From an uncultured Flaviramulus sp. (lineage in GTDB: Bacteria > Bacteroidota > Bacteroidia > Flavobacteriales > Flavobacteriaceae), in contig CANKVS010000001.1 of assembly GCA_947487155.1 (NCBI GenBank), forward strand, positions 124,001 through 188,000: DNA of 64,000 nucleotides. The letters are read 5' to 3'. A model generated the notes under the pieces. The model was not told the origin of the DNA. It made no database searches and worked only from the letters and a program-made list of their open reading frames with translations. Numbering within the stretch: the first letter of the stretch is position 1; each line of letters opens with the position of its first letter. The position numbers were made by a program, and so were the translations under genes. Positions 46,203 through 55,869 of the stretch are shown here, piece by piece.

Positions 46203-46694
46203 TTAAGAATTGGGCATTTCCGTATTGATTTCCTTAACGCCATATTCTTCGGATAAAATAGGGCATTGCGCACTATAATCGTTCTTCATGTTTGTAACAT
46301 TATAGTTTTCATCTATAATTGTTCCATTCTTCAACGTCATTTCTTCAATTCCTGCCGAACTATAGAACAAGAGCATTCGTGAAACTTTATTAGTATTATT
46401 TCTAAAACCTCTTATTTCATGTGGAGCACAAGAAACAAAATCTTCCTTTTTGGCATTTATCTTTTCATCTTTTAAATAAAAAGTGACTTCGCCTTCTAAA
46501 ATAAAAAAAGCCTCATCTTCTCGTGTGTGAATATGATACGGTGCACCTTGTCCTGGCTCCAATATAGCTTCCATTAATGAATATCGATTATCTGTTTTTT
46601 CACCTCCTGCAATAATCCTGTATTTGTTGCCGGTCGACAATACATATGTACCATCACTTGCTCGACACGTAAAAGTTTCTTTGTCTTTTTTCAT
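46203..46694 (-). CDS. Cupin-domain protein
   Basis: A 163-residue single-domain cupin with motif 1 'GAPYHIHTREDEAFFILEGE' (His/His/Glu metal ligands) and a weaker motif 2 around 'APHEIRGFRNNT'. It could be a dioxygenase-like enzyme or a sensor, and the sequence does not decide. It lies 69 bp upstream of the AraC gene in the same direction. Confidence 0.82.
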   Translation of the reverse strand: MKKDKETFTCRASDGTYVLSTGNKYRIIAGGEKTDNRYSLMEAILEPGQGAPYHIHTREDEAFFILEGEVTFYLKDEKINAKKEDFVSCAPHEIRGFRNNTNKVSRMLLFYSSAGIEEMTLKNGTIIDENYNVTNMKNDYSAQCPILSEEYGVKEINTEMPNS

Positions 46695-46915
46695 TAGATA
46701 ATATCATATTTTAATACAAAATTACTGAACAATCCCTCCAAAAAATAGGATTATTATATAGTTTCATGGGACTTATGAAAGGTACTATATTTCGATAAAA
46801 CTACTTAGCCAAATTGATGCTAACGCTACTTAAAAAGTCCTTAAACAAAATTCAAATCCTCTTTATTTCTAACCTCTACATTTAAAATAATAATGCTGGA
46901 ACCTGTCTTGTTCTT

Positions 46916-48361
46916 TTATTCATTTTTAAAAATAGATTTCACTTCCCTATAAACTCGTTCAAAGTTAGCTTCTAAAGCTATTTTAGTGTATTCTCTATTT
47001 TGTTTTGGAAGTTGCATTTCAATCTTAGGGAGTTTAAACCGTACTTTACGATCCTTACCATCAGCAAAAGTGATAAACTCTCCTTGTTTTAACCTAAAAA
47101 AGATATCTGCCCTACGTTTTGGCACTTCCTTTTCACCCTTCGTAATTCTAGCATCCCAAGAAAGCCCTGTTCCCTTACTCACACTTTTGGTCGGGTTTTT
47201 TACTAATTCAAAAAAGCGTTCATAGTATTTTGCTGTATCTGGGTCATTCACTTTACCAAAAAATTGATATGATAGATTGCTTAATATGGCCTTACTGGCC
47301 TTATCTCCATACATCATATCATTTTGAATTTTGTCTTGCATTACATAAATCGTCGCAATATTATAGCTGCGCAAAGTGGCAGGAATACGATGCATGTTTA
47401 ATAATCGAATCGTTGGAGCTTCTTCCATCATCAGAAATGATGGATTAGCATTTCTAACACTCATTTGTTTGGTTATGGTATGAACAACGGTTGCAATAAT
47501 AGGGGAATAGGCGGTTTCATATTTAGGATTATTTATGACCGATATCACACCAGGGGTTTCTTGACTATTAATATCCAACGGAACTTCATCTTTCGACAAA
47601 GCCATAAAAATACGTTGTGAACTAATCTTTTTAAAAGCATTAGCCAAGGTGCTTTTAACGCCAGCGGTTTGCCTATCGGAATCTTTGCCACTAATAAAGG
47701 CATCTGCCATAGCTCTAGAAGTAGTGTTACTCTCTAAAAATGCAATCAGGCTATCGGTGTCTAAAAATTGATAAATAGCAATTAAGTGTGGTAATGTACA
47801 GTATTGAGGATACGCCGTTTTTAATTTCCATATCAAGCCACTTACCAAGCCTTCAGCAGCATCGGTAAAAAATTTGGTTGTTCCAGAACTACCTGATTCC
47901 TTTTGTTCCAACAGATTTTCAATCAATACCCTTGATACTTCATTGACACTTTCTTCATTTTCCATATAACGTGGCGCAATAGGATTTACGCAATTATAAA
48001 TCTTATCAAACGAAATAATATAGAAAGGAGTATCTTGAGCATTAAATAACGGATAAGCGATTTCTGTGAGTTCAAAATTTTTATAATCATGGATTACACC
48101 ACAAAAGGAATGCTTACTGAAATGCTCTAAAAAATTAAAAACGACACTTTCTGTTTTTCCGCTACCTGCTGAACCAATTACTGAAGCCCCTCTTTTTATA
48201 TTATCGATTTTAAACTTCCCTGATTTGATTTTAAACTTAACTTGATATCTAGAATTAATAGCTTTGTTTGTCTCTTCATGTAGAAAAACATAAAGCACAA
48301 TTCCTATCATCAATAAAGGGATAACAAGGTAAAGAATGATATGTGGTATAGACCCATTCAT
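46916..48361 (-). CDS. Type IV coupling protein (VirD4/TraD-like, MobC-type)
   Basis: A 481-residue protein with an N-terminal membrane helix (residues about 7-27), Walker A 'GSAGSGKTES' (about 62-71), Walker B in 'FLMMEEAPTIRL' and a conserved 'YNIATIYVMQDKIQND' segment. It links the relaxase-DNA complex to the mating channel. Its start overlaps the relaxase stop by 4 bp. Confidence 0.92.
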   Translation of the reverse strand: MNGSIPHIILYLVIPLLMIGIVLYVFLHEETNKAINSRYQVKFKIKSGKFKIDNIKRGASVIGSAGSGKTESVVFNFLEHFSKHSFCGVIHDYKNFELTEIAYPLFNAQDTPFYIISFDKIYNCVNPIAPRYMENEESVNEVSRVLIENLLEQKESGSSGTTKFFTDAAEGLVSGLIWKLKTAYPQYCTLPHLIAIYQFLDTDSLIAFLESNTTSRAMADAFISGKDSDRQTAGVKSTLANAFKKISSQRIFMALSKDEVPLDINSQETPGVISVINNPKYETAYSPIIATVVHTITKQMSVRNANPSFLMMEEAPTIRLLNMHRIPATLRSYNIATIYVMQDKIQNDMMYGDKASKAILSNLSYQFFGKVNDPDTAKYYERFFELVKNPTKSVSKGTGLSWDARITKGEKEVPKRRADIFFRLKQGEFITFADGKDRKVRFKLPKIEMQLPKQNREYTKIALEANFERVYREVKSIFKNE

Positions 48362-49386
48362 ATGCCTATTGAACCTGAATTTATAGCTACATCTACGCCC
48401 TTTTTAAGTTTTTTTATGGCTTTGATTGCTAGCTGAACCTTATTGGTTGGAATATTCATCATCGGTACTCCAGATTTTCCTAAGATTTTAAAAGCTGCTG
48501 CTTTTTCACTCGCTGGCAAACCAGAAAGAATAGAAAAATAGAGTTTTGGATTTTTTATAAAATCCTTCTTGGCTTTGTAGGTTTCGGCATAGTTTCTTTT
48601 GTAACCAAATGTCTTGTCAAATGTCTTTTCTGCTTTTTCAAAAAAAGCATCACGATTAAAACCACGTTTTATGTTTTTCCCATTCATCATGACATCCGAA
48701 GCTTTGTATTTACTTCCAGGAGACAAACTCACCGAGTTAGATGCATCCTTTCGACTAACTATAATATGAATATGGCTTTGGTTTCCTTCTTTCTGCATTC
48801 CTTGTACGATGCGTTTTCCATTTTGTTGATGTGGTGCTTCTCCTTCTAATTGGGTTATTTTTTCTTTTAAGCTCTTTATATCACCCATTAATTCACCTCG
48901 CTCAATTTTCCGAATGACTTGTTTATGCTGCAGTATTTTTGTGGCAAAAGGTTGGTTTTCTTTAACCTGAAAATCCGTTCCCTTGAACTTTCGTTGGTGC
49001 TCTATTTTTGCAAAATATTTTATGTCGTCAACTGTTACAGTTCTGCCATTGATTTCTCTATTGAAAGATGAAGCGTAATTTTTCATCAGTTCACGTGTAT
49101 ATACTTTTAGGTCTTGACTACTATTCTGTAATCGTTTTAATTCGTACTTACTTGGATTTATGGTAATAGAGTAAAACTTGGGTTCGGTCTTTTTTAATTT
49201 CGCCTTGTTTCCATCAATCTCTTTAACCACATCTTTTGCACTAATTTCATCTCCATATTGATTAAAAAAATGTTCCATGTATTCTTGTTCCAAACCTTGA
49301 TTTTCTTTTTCAAGATAGTCCACAAAATCACCTGAACTCTGAGAATAAGAGCTGCCTAATTTTTGTGGTGTGATAGTTATGTACAT
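48358..49386 (-). CDS. MobB-type relaxase (DUF5712)
   Basis: A 342-residue protein starting 'MYITITPQKLGSSYSQSSGDFVDYL', with the metal-binding 'NQSHIHIIVSRKD' (HxH-type) motif near residue 210 and a basic C-terminus, as in Bacteroidetes MobB relaxases. It should nick the oriT located upstream (49799-50231) and lead the strand into the recipient. It lies 10 bp after the BfmA-like gene. Confidence 0.85.
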   Translation of the reverse strand: MYITITPQKLGSSYSQSSGDFVDYLEKENQGLEQEYMEHFFNQYGDEISAKDVVKEIDGNKAKLKKTEPKFYSITINPSKYELKRLQNSSQDLKVYTRELMKNYASSFNREINGRTVTVDDIKYFAKIEHQRKFKGTDFQVKENQPFATKILQHKQVIRKIERGELMGDIKSLKEKITQLEGEAPHQQNGKRIVQGMQKEGNQSHIHIIVSRKDASNSVSLSPGSKYKASDVMMNGKNIKRGFNRDAFFEKAEKTFDKTFGYKRNYAETYKAKKDFIKNPKLYFSILSGLPASEKAAAFKILGKSGVPMMNIPTNKVQLAIKAIKKLKKGVDVAINSGSIGI

Positions 49387-49396
49387 TTTAATAGTA

Positions 49397-49798
49397 TTAC
49401 AATTGGTTATCCTCTCTTAGCTTTTCTTGAAATCGAACTTTAGTTATCGTTTCGAAATTCTTCTTCTCAATTAGCTTCGGTTTTTTGTTTTCTGGTTCAG
49501 CTTCTTCAAAAAGGGATTGCATCATGGCAACTGTGGGTTTGGTTTGACTTTTCTCCATATCTCTTAAAATGGCAATGACCGCACTTACTCTTTTTTTAAT
49601 GAGGTTTTCTAAGGTGTGTATTTTTGGACCTATTGATTCTTTTGGAGAAATGCTATTGGATTCGAAAAAGTCTAACATCATTAATAATGTCATGGAATTG
49701 GATGCCCCCATTTTCTTGCTGAAAACTCGAAACTTTTTGACTATCGAGCTTTTAAAACTGATGGTGGTAAATTGTTCTTTTTCGTATCCGTTATCCAT
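49397..49798 (-). CDS. BfmA/BtgA-type mobilisation accessory protein
   Basis: A 133-residue protein starting with 'FTTISFKSSIVKKFRVFSKKMGASNSMTLLMMLDFF', a ribbon-helix-helix-like DNA-binding region typical of BfmA/BtgA, followed by a helical tail. It probably binds oriT and helps the relaxase. First gene of the mob operon, next to the candidate oriT. Confidence 0.85.
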   Translation of the reverse strand: MDNGYEKEQFTTISFKSSIVKKFRVFSKKMGASNSMTLLMMLDFFESNSISPKESIGPKIHTLENLIKKRVSAVIAILRDMEKSQTKPTVAMMQSLFEEAEPENKKPKLIEKKNFETITKVRFQEKLREDNQL

Positions 49799-50231
49799 TT
49801 TTACTTTAAAAATTGATTGATTTTATTGGGCTGAATTCCTTTTTACTCTAAAAACCAGCCCATTAAATATTGTTTTAATTAAATTTATTTTCTTAATAAC
49901 TGTTTTTCAGTAACTTAAAAACAAGAGGCTTATCGAAACATCGCGTAGCGTGTTACCCTCTTGCTTTTCCTTTTCGTTCGCCAAAAGCGAACAAAAATCC
50001 AAACAACCTGACTAAAAAGTCAGTTGCTTTTTTCTAAATACCTAGCCTTATAAATGTATTCAATTACATGGCAAAACTGAAACGCAGAATGATGTCAAAT
50101 GCCTTGTTTTTATAGGGTTCTGTATGAATTGAAGATGAATCAAAAAATTGAATGTTAGATTTTGAAATACTAACTTATATTTTGGGGGAAAATGAAGACC
50201 CTCGAAGATTCAAGGGTCAATAACATTTTGA
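49799..50231. other. Candidate oriT region: three hairpins upstream of the mob operon
   Basis: A gene-free 433-bp stretch. CAAGAGG (49922-49928) and CCTCTTG (49957-49963) flank a GC-rich core with CGCGTAGCG. GTTCGC-CAAAA-GCGAAC is at 49976-49992. CTGACT-AAAA-AGTCAG is at 50008-50023 with a T-run after it. Hairpin clusters next to relaxase genes are typical of oriT. The nick site cannot be read from sequence alone. The right part (50041-50231) has no gene; GACCCT...AGGGTC near 50194-50215 is a weak hairpin downstream of the next minus-strand gene. Confidence 0.6.
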
Positions 50232-50429
50232 TTAAATATTGAAAACATATTGGTAGTTGTATAAATTTTTAACCGCTTCCTCATAAAGTATAATATCATA
50301 CTCTATATTGTTATGTTTTGCATAGGCTTTCAAATCTTCCCCAAACTTACTTTCCACATCGTCTTTTGAAGTGGATAACAAGCGTTGTTGAGTTTCTTCA
50401 TCGAGGTTGGTATAATTCAAATAGACCAT
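50232..50429 (-). CDS. Small hypothetical protein of ICE backbone
   Basis: 65 residues ('MVYLNYTNLDEETQQRLLSTSKDDVESKFG...'), acidic and probably helical, with no recognised domain. It lies 3 bp after the RadC-like gene and is surely cotranscribed with it. Compact spacing is the main reason to accept it. Confidence 0.65.
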   Translation of the reverse strand: MVYLNYTNLDEETQQRLLSTSKDDVESKFGEDLKAYAKHNNIEYDIILYEEAVKNLYNYQYVFNI

Positions 50430-50432
50430 GAC

Positions 50433-50882
50433 TTAAAGCATTAAGTTATCAGCGAAACTGTAATAATCCCCATTTGGCGCAATAATTAAATGGTCAAGTA
50501 CCGTTACATCGAAAAGAGCTGCTGCCTCTTTTATTTTTTCGGTTATCTTCTTGTCAGCATCACTAGGTTGTAGTTTTCCTGACGGATGATTATGAGTTAA
50601 AATTATGCCTACGGATAAGGTTTTTAGAACTACAGCAAATAATATGCGTAAATCAACTAATGTTCCCGTAATTCCACCCTGAGATAATTGATAAATCCCT
50701 TTCACTTTGTTGCTATTATTTAGCAATAAGACTTTAAAGGATTCCTGTAATTCTATGGTGTTTTTGTTCCAATGCTGATACAGTAATTTACTAGCATCCT
50801 CAGAAGATTTTATTTTTTTCCAAAAAGGTGCAGGAACACGCTCTTTATAACTAATCTGTATTTCGTTAACTTTGTCTTTCAT
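50433..50882 (-). CDS. RadC-like JAB-domain protein
   Basis: 149 residues with the JAMM/JAB zinc motif 'THNHPSGKLQPSDAD' (H-x-H-P-S-G...S-x-x-D) at about residues 97-111 and 'DHLIIAPNGDYYSFAD' at the end. RadC-like genes are common in conjugative elements near SSB and antirestriction genes; their exact role is unknown. It lacks the N-terminal HhH of full-length RadC. Confidence 0.88.
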   Translation of the reverse strand: MKDKVNEIQISYKERVPAPFWKKIKSSEDASKLLYQHWNKNTIELQESFKVLLLNNSNKVKGIYQLSQGGITGTLVDLRILFAVVLKTLSVGIILTHNHPSGKLQPSDADKKITEKIKEAAALFDVTVLDHLIIAPNGDYYSFADNLML

Positions 50883-50959
50883 TGTTCTTTTCTTTAGAGA
50901 TCAATAATGAAAAAGAGGGCAGAACTTTAGCGAGCGAAGCCCTCTTTCATTTTTTTGAT

Positions 50960-51295
50960 TTACTTACTACCCATTAATAGAATTTCATTGGCTTCTACTT
51001 CGGTAACATAGCGTTGGTTTCCGTCATTGGCGGTGTAGGTTTTTGTTTTTAATTTCCCTACTACACCAACTTCTTTTCCTTTACCTACAAACTTTTCAAT
51101 AATTTCTGCGGTTTTGCCCCAAGCAACAACAGTGTGCCAGTTGGTATCTGTTTGTTTTTCACCTTGGGCATCTTTGTAATACTCATTTGTGGCTATAGAA
51201 AAGCGAGCTACTTTTTTTCCGCTTTCTAGGTTCGTGATGGTTGGTTCTTGTCCAACGTTTCCAATTAATTGTACGTGATTTTTAATGCTACTCAT
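50960..51295 (-). CDS. ssb: Single-stranded DNA-binding protein
   Basis: 111-residue OB-fold protein: 'NHVQLIGNVGQEPTI', 'KKVARFSIATNEYYKD', 'TNWHTVVAWGKTAEIIEKFVGKGKEVGVVGKL' are textbook SSB. It lacks the long acidic C-terminal tail found in chromosomal SSB, as is usual for element-encoded copies. It protects transferred single strands. Confidence 0.93.
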   Translation of the reverse strand: MSSIKNHVQLIGNVGQEPTITNLESGKKVARFSIATNEYYKDAQGEKQTDTNWHTVVAWGKTAEIIEKFVGKGKEVGVVGKLKTKTYTANDGNQRYVTEVEANEILLMGSK

Positions 51296-51856
51296 AATTA
51301 TAGATTTAAAGATTAATATTCATTTATTTTAAAAGTGATTTACTTATTATATCCAGAGTGTTTTCCTTTTTTTGATTTTTTTAGTTCCACTTCCTTTTTG
51401 GATATTTTGAGATGATTTCATAGTTCGATATTTTGATTTACTTCCCATAGAGCCTTCGTTGTTACCTTTTTTTGATGCCCTGTGTGATTCAATATTCAGA
51501 TTTGATAAGACGTATAAAAAAGAGCGAGGTACGAGCCTGGTTTATGCCGTAGTTCAAAACTGAATGTTGTTGTTTTGCTGACAAAAAAAGGTGATGATGG
51601 AGGCTCGGTAAGTGAATTAAAAAACTATGTGAAGTATAAAATGGAAGGAAGTGAAACTAAATGAATTAATGAAATTCCTATCAAGTGGGCTTGATTTATT
51701 ATTTAGGCTTGATTAAGAAAGGTTTCTTCCCAGAGCATCGGGAAGAGTAGTGAAATGAAAACTCTAGATATTTATTTGGGTTCGAGATTTTTGTATTAAA
51801 ACTCTTTCCCTAAAATGTTTCTTTTAGTGTTAAGAAAACACAAGAATATTGGGATT
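51296..51856. other. 561-bp stretch without a clear gene
   Basis: Between ssb and the giant protein gene. On the minus strand a possible 33-residue, Lys/Ser-rich peptide starts at an ATG near 51449 (MGSKSKYRTMKSSQNIQ...) and stops near 51348. The open frame continues upstream without another start. I cannot support it as a gene. No RNA or repeat is recognised. Confidence 0.4.
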
Positions 51857-54800
51857 TTATATAAAATAGTTCACATTCAACATTATATGGTAAATTTCAG
51901 TTCCGCTTTTATGAGCAGTTCTACAAACTTTGATTGCTGAGTTTTTTACCTTAAAATATTCAGTCGCATCCCAAATAGAATTTGCATCTATCTCAAAACC
52001 TTCAGGATAATCAATAGATTTTAGAGTCTTTGATTTATAATATTTCCATCGATTTCTAAATGTGCTCGATGGTTTTAAATCATACGCTAGAATAAAGAAA
52101 ACATTCCTCATATGGCTATAATTGAAAATCTTAGTAATATGCTTTTGTACCACTGTTTTGGTAGAATGTTTAAATGCTTCAATTACTGAGATATCGCCAG
52201 AATCATCACAAATAACCAAATCACGCTCACCAGCTTTTTTACCGCTTGCAGAACTTCCGCCTTTAGATTGGTCTTCAATATGAAAACCGAATGAGGATAA
52301 CTTGTTTTCCAATATTTCTTTTATAAAACTATTATAATCATCCTCATCAGCATTAGGCCTGTAAAGCTTTGTGTTTTTCAAGAATCGTTTTGAAGCAACA
52401 ATAATTTCGTATGCCATTTGTTTACCAAAATCATCTTCATATTTCAATGGTTTCAACGAACTCATTGAATTTTTAGAACTTGTTTTTAAACTCTGAAATT
52501 CTTTCTTAATATATTCAAGTGGATTGGATTCTGAAATCTTACTTTCCAAATCTGTTAAAAATTTGAATGTACTTTGGTCTAATATGCTATGGAAAGATAG
52601 CGCTTCATTGACTAATAATCTTGCTTCGTTAATCAAGTCATATTTAACTAACATCTGCACTCTTAGTTTTATCATATCAGGTGCAAGTCTATCAACTTTA
52701 CTCAGTCTTTCATATAATTCATTAAAAGCATTGGTGTCATCTATGCTTAAATAAACGCTAAGTTTATTATAGTTTGTCTTTTCAGTAATAGTTTTTAGAA
52801 CTGATGGCGAACAAGTTTTTTCATAAGTAAACCATTCTTTCAACGCTTCTTTAAATTGTTCTTTACTTTCATTTTTTAGCGCAACTTCTACTTTTGCCCC
52901 AAAGCGATTAAGTGCAAATGTGGCATATTTGGGATACTGCTTTGTTAGACTGTCAAAAATTTCATACGCCTCATCTGGTTTATCATTGTAGCGTATTAAA
53001 CCAATAAAAAAACGTTTATGGTCTGAGGATTTAAACTCATTACGAATTACATAATCAGATTCTGGTTCTGCAATTGCTTGAATTTTTGATTCATTTCCTT
53101 CATAATAGGCTTGTATTAATTGTGCTTCAAAAATATCTTTTACAGTTTCTCTTTCAATCTTTCTATTACTAGTAATTATTTTCCAAGTATTAAAAGCAAT
53201 AGCAGCTTGCTTTTGTAATTCTGGTATTTTTGATAACTCCGTTACAACAAAAGTAATTTCTGGAAGCCAATGTTGTTTGTCCATAAATTTAGAAATATTA
53301 ATTTTTCTAACTTGATGGATTACAGATTCCTTAACTCCCTCTGTTTGAGAATTCGAGAAAACATATAAGAGTTGGACAAGGTTTTGTGAATCGATTAATT
53401 GGTTATATAGAGCAGTTTTGTTTTTAAACAAATCGCCTATTTCAATAATAAATGGCAACAATTCACTTTCAGCACTTCTAAAATGTTGTCGGTCAAATCG
53501 CTGGTCTAGAATATTTATTTGGTGTAGTGATTTTTCCTGTCCGTACTTTTTCAATATGGTGACAATAGAAGCTTCAACGGTATTTTTAATCTCTATTGAA
53601 AAATCGCTTGCTAAAAATCGCTCTTGATTTTGAATAGCCTTCAAAATAGATAACAAAACAAAAAGATGTGTTCTTATTTTGTCTGCCTGAAAATTATTCC
53701 CTTTATCATATAACTCTTTGGTCTTTTTAAGTTTAATTCGCGGGCTTAAAAATTCATCTAAATCACCTGTTTCAAAAACTATTAAAATAAGTGATAACCA
53801 ATCAATTCTTGCCAATTGCTCATTTTGGTCTGGCCAACTTGGTAGTGACTCAATTAATTTGGCAGTATCAATTTTTTTTTTCTTAACCTTTTTTTGTTCT
53901 ATCGTACTCAGGTATGTGGCTACGAAAGTTTCGGCTATTCTAGCCTTGAGTTTCGAGATTTGTTCTGCCTGAAACTTAAAATCACTATAGTGTAAGAATT
54001 TAGAAAGCCAGCTTAATGCATCTATCTTAATAAATGGTAATTCAATAATACCATTCAGGTGTTTTGATTTAGTTTTATACCTCTCAATAAGCGTTATTAA
54101 TTCATCAATAATATAAAAAAGTAATGACTGATTTGAACTGCCTCCAGCAAAACCACCGTTAAGTTCACAATCTTCAATAATTTGCAATAAATTTTGCTCT
54201 GTATCTTGTCGTTCTTCAAGTAATAAGAGTCGCTCCTCTGCCAAAGGTACCCGGCTTACCGAATTGCTTTTTTCTTTGGTGATTTCTAGAAACAGTTGAA
54301 AAATTAATTGAGATCTTTTAAACTTGTCAATATTCGGATTTCGTAAATACGAATTTAGTAATAAGGATAATCCATCTTCTAATAGTTGGTTTCTCAATAT
54401 GTGTTTAGCAGTTCTATTTGAGAATTCCATTTTGGTGAGATTCAACATATAGAAACCAAGAGCGCAGAGATCTGTTTCAATTAATAAATGTGGAATAATC
54501 TCTGGTCTATTTTGTTGAATAAAATGTACTGTTTCCCAAATTAAATATGGTTTTTCTAGACCAGAACGAAGTAGTTTTTTGATATTGTGATAGTGTACCT
54601 GACGTGATTTGCCATCAATATTGATAGTATGATACTCTTTGTCCATTAGAACCACAAGTCTTACCAAAAAAGCCAATTCTTTTCTGGACTCTTGTACATA
54701 AAAGATATTGCTTTGATATTTGCTAGAAATATGTTGTAGCTGTTTGTGTCTTTCAAAAACATCGTCAGTAGCATCCAAAGAATCATTGGGCATAGGTCTG

Positions 54801-55867
54801 TTTGACTGAAAACCATAATGAGACCCTAACTGTTGGTCTAAATAACATTTCACAAACTCATTTTCAATATCATTAATATCTGGTTCGTGCTGTATAAGAC
54901 TTACACATGCTTCCAATAAGCGTACTTTTGACGTATCTAAAATGTAGTCCTCAACGTTAGGCCATTGAGAACCTTTTAGCATTACATCAATAAACTTTAA
55001 AAGTCTATTTTCGTCAGATAAAAAACTAGTATCTTGTATTAGAGTTTCCCAATAATGACCACTTATTTCATCTCTTAAATCGTACCAATAATTGATTTCA
55101 TTTTGGGTAGTTTGGAATACATATTCCTTCTTAAGATTGAGAAGAGTATTATTCTGTTCAAAATCCAATAAAGATGGTGTTAAAGGGAAATAAGCTCTAT
55201 GATTGTCTAACAATTCAATTAACTTAATTGTGCTAATCTTAAAACTTTGTTCTTGTCGCTGATAGGTTTGCAATTTAAAAGTATAGAGAAATCTAAAATC
55301 ATCCCAATTATTCAATAAAGTTAACAAGTAATCAACGTTACCTATTTTGAGGTTGGCTTTATCCTTTGATAGCTTTATCCAAGGTGTTTCAGCTATCCAC
55401 TTTCTTGAAATTTTTATATGATGCTTTTCCTCAAATTCTAATATATGACCTCTGAGGTCACTCTCTTCCATAGTTTGGTTTGGATAGATTTCATACAAGT
55501 ATTTCAGGAAGAATACTTCATTTTTGCAGTTCTTATATTTTTCATAATCATTTGTAACTACCCTAACTGCATCAGGAATATAGATAAACCCTAATACCTG
55601 TCGTAACCAGAATTTGTCGAATAAAGAATTCGTTTCAATCCTAGTTGAATTTTGCTCATTAAATTGAACTGTGAATTGCTCAAAATCTTCTCTGCTAAAA
55701 AATCGTGCAGTTGATTTGGCTTCTAAAACAATTTTGCAGAATAACAATGATGCATTCCAAAGCTTATTTGCATCTTCTGCTTTTTTTGACCGTTTTAGAT
55801 TGGGTATCTTACATTGATTTATTGTTTTTAGTAGGTTTTTAATGCCTTCGCTTTCTTGGTGATCCAT
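51857..55867 (-). CDS. Giant helical-repeat protein with C-terminal PD-(D/E)XK-like nuclease motif
   Basis: 1336 residues, unrecognised over most of its length. Residues 1 to about 1150 look almost wholly alpha-helical, with repeat-like helix pairs in the second half (TPR/HEAT type, e.g. around 'PDEAYEIFDSLTKQYPKYATFALNRFG'). The C-terminal ~180 residues contain 'GERDLVI' with D1216 and 'VIEAFK' with E1230 and K1233, the spacing expected of a restriction-endonuclease-like core. No ATPase motif is seen. It starts 2 bp after the hipA stop, so it is translated with hipBA. A nuclease effector or sensor-effector of a defence system is my inference. Confidence 0.7.
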   Translation of the reverse strand: MDHQESEGIKNLLKTINQCKIPNLKRSKKAEDANKLWNASLLFCKIVLEAKSTARFFSREDFEQFTVQFNEQNSTRIETNSLFDKFWLRQVLGFIYIPDAVRVVTNDYEKYKNCKNEVFFLKYLYEIYPNQTMEESDLRGHILEFEEKHHIKISRKWIAETPWIKLSKDKANLKIGNVDYLLTLLNNWDDFRFLYTFKLQTYQRQEQSFKISTIKLIELLDNHRAYFPLTPSLLDFEQNNTLLNLKKEYVFQTTQNEINYWYDLRDEISGHYWETLIQDTSFLSDENRLLKFIDVMLKGSQWPNVEDYILDTSKVRLLEACVSLIQHEPDINDIENEFVKCYLDQQLGSHYGFQSNRPMPNDSLDATDDVFERHKQLQHISSKYQSNIFYVQESRKELAFLVRLVVLMDKEYHTINIDGKSRQVHYHNIKKLLRSGLEKPYLIWETVHFIQQNRPEIIPHLLIETDLCALGFYMLNLTKMEFSNRTAKHILRNQLLEDGLSLLLNSYLRNPNIDKFKRSQLIFQLFLEITKEKSNSVSRVPLAEERLLLLEERQDTEQNLLQIIEDCELNGGFAGGSSNQSLLFYIIDELITLIERYKTKSKHLNGIIELPFIKIDALSWLSKFLHYSDFKFQAEQISKLKARIAETFVATYLSTIEQKKVKKKKIDTAKLIESLPSWPDQNEQLARIDWLSLILIVFETGDLDEFLSPRIKLKKTKELYDKGNNFQADKIRTHLFVLLSILKAIQNQERFLASDFSIEIKNTVEASIVTILKKYGQEKSLHQINILDQRFDRQHFRSAESELLPFIIEIGDLFKNKTALYNQLIDSQNLVQLLYVFSNSQTEGVKESVIHQVRKINISKFMDKQHWLPEITFVVTELSKIPELQKQAAIAFNTWKIITSNRKIERETVKDIFEAQLIQAYYEGNESKIQAIAEPESDYVIRNEFKSSDHKRFFIGLIRYNDKPDEAYEIFDSLTKQYPKYATFALNRFGAKVEVALKNESKEQFKEALKEWFTYEKTCSPSVLKTITEKTNYNKLSVYLSIDDTNAFNELYERLSKVDRLAPDMIKLRVQMLVKYDLINEARLLVNEALSFHSILDQSTFKFLTDLESKISESNPLEYIKKEFQSLKTSSKNSMSSLKPLKYEDDFGKQMAYEIIVASKRFLKNTKLYRPNADEDDYNSFIKEILENKLSSFGFHIEDQSKGGSSASGKKAGERDLVICDDSGDISVIEAFKHSTKTVVQKHITKIFNYSHMRNVFFILAYDLKPSSTFRNRWKYYKSKTLKSIDYPEGFEIDANSIWDATEYFKVKNSAIKVCRTAHKSGTEIYHIMLNVNYFI

Positions 55868-55869
55868 CT

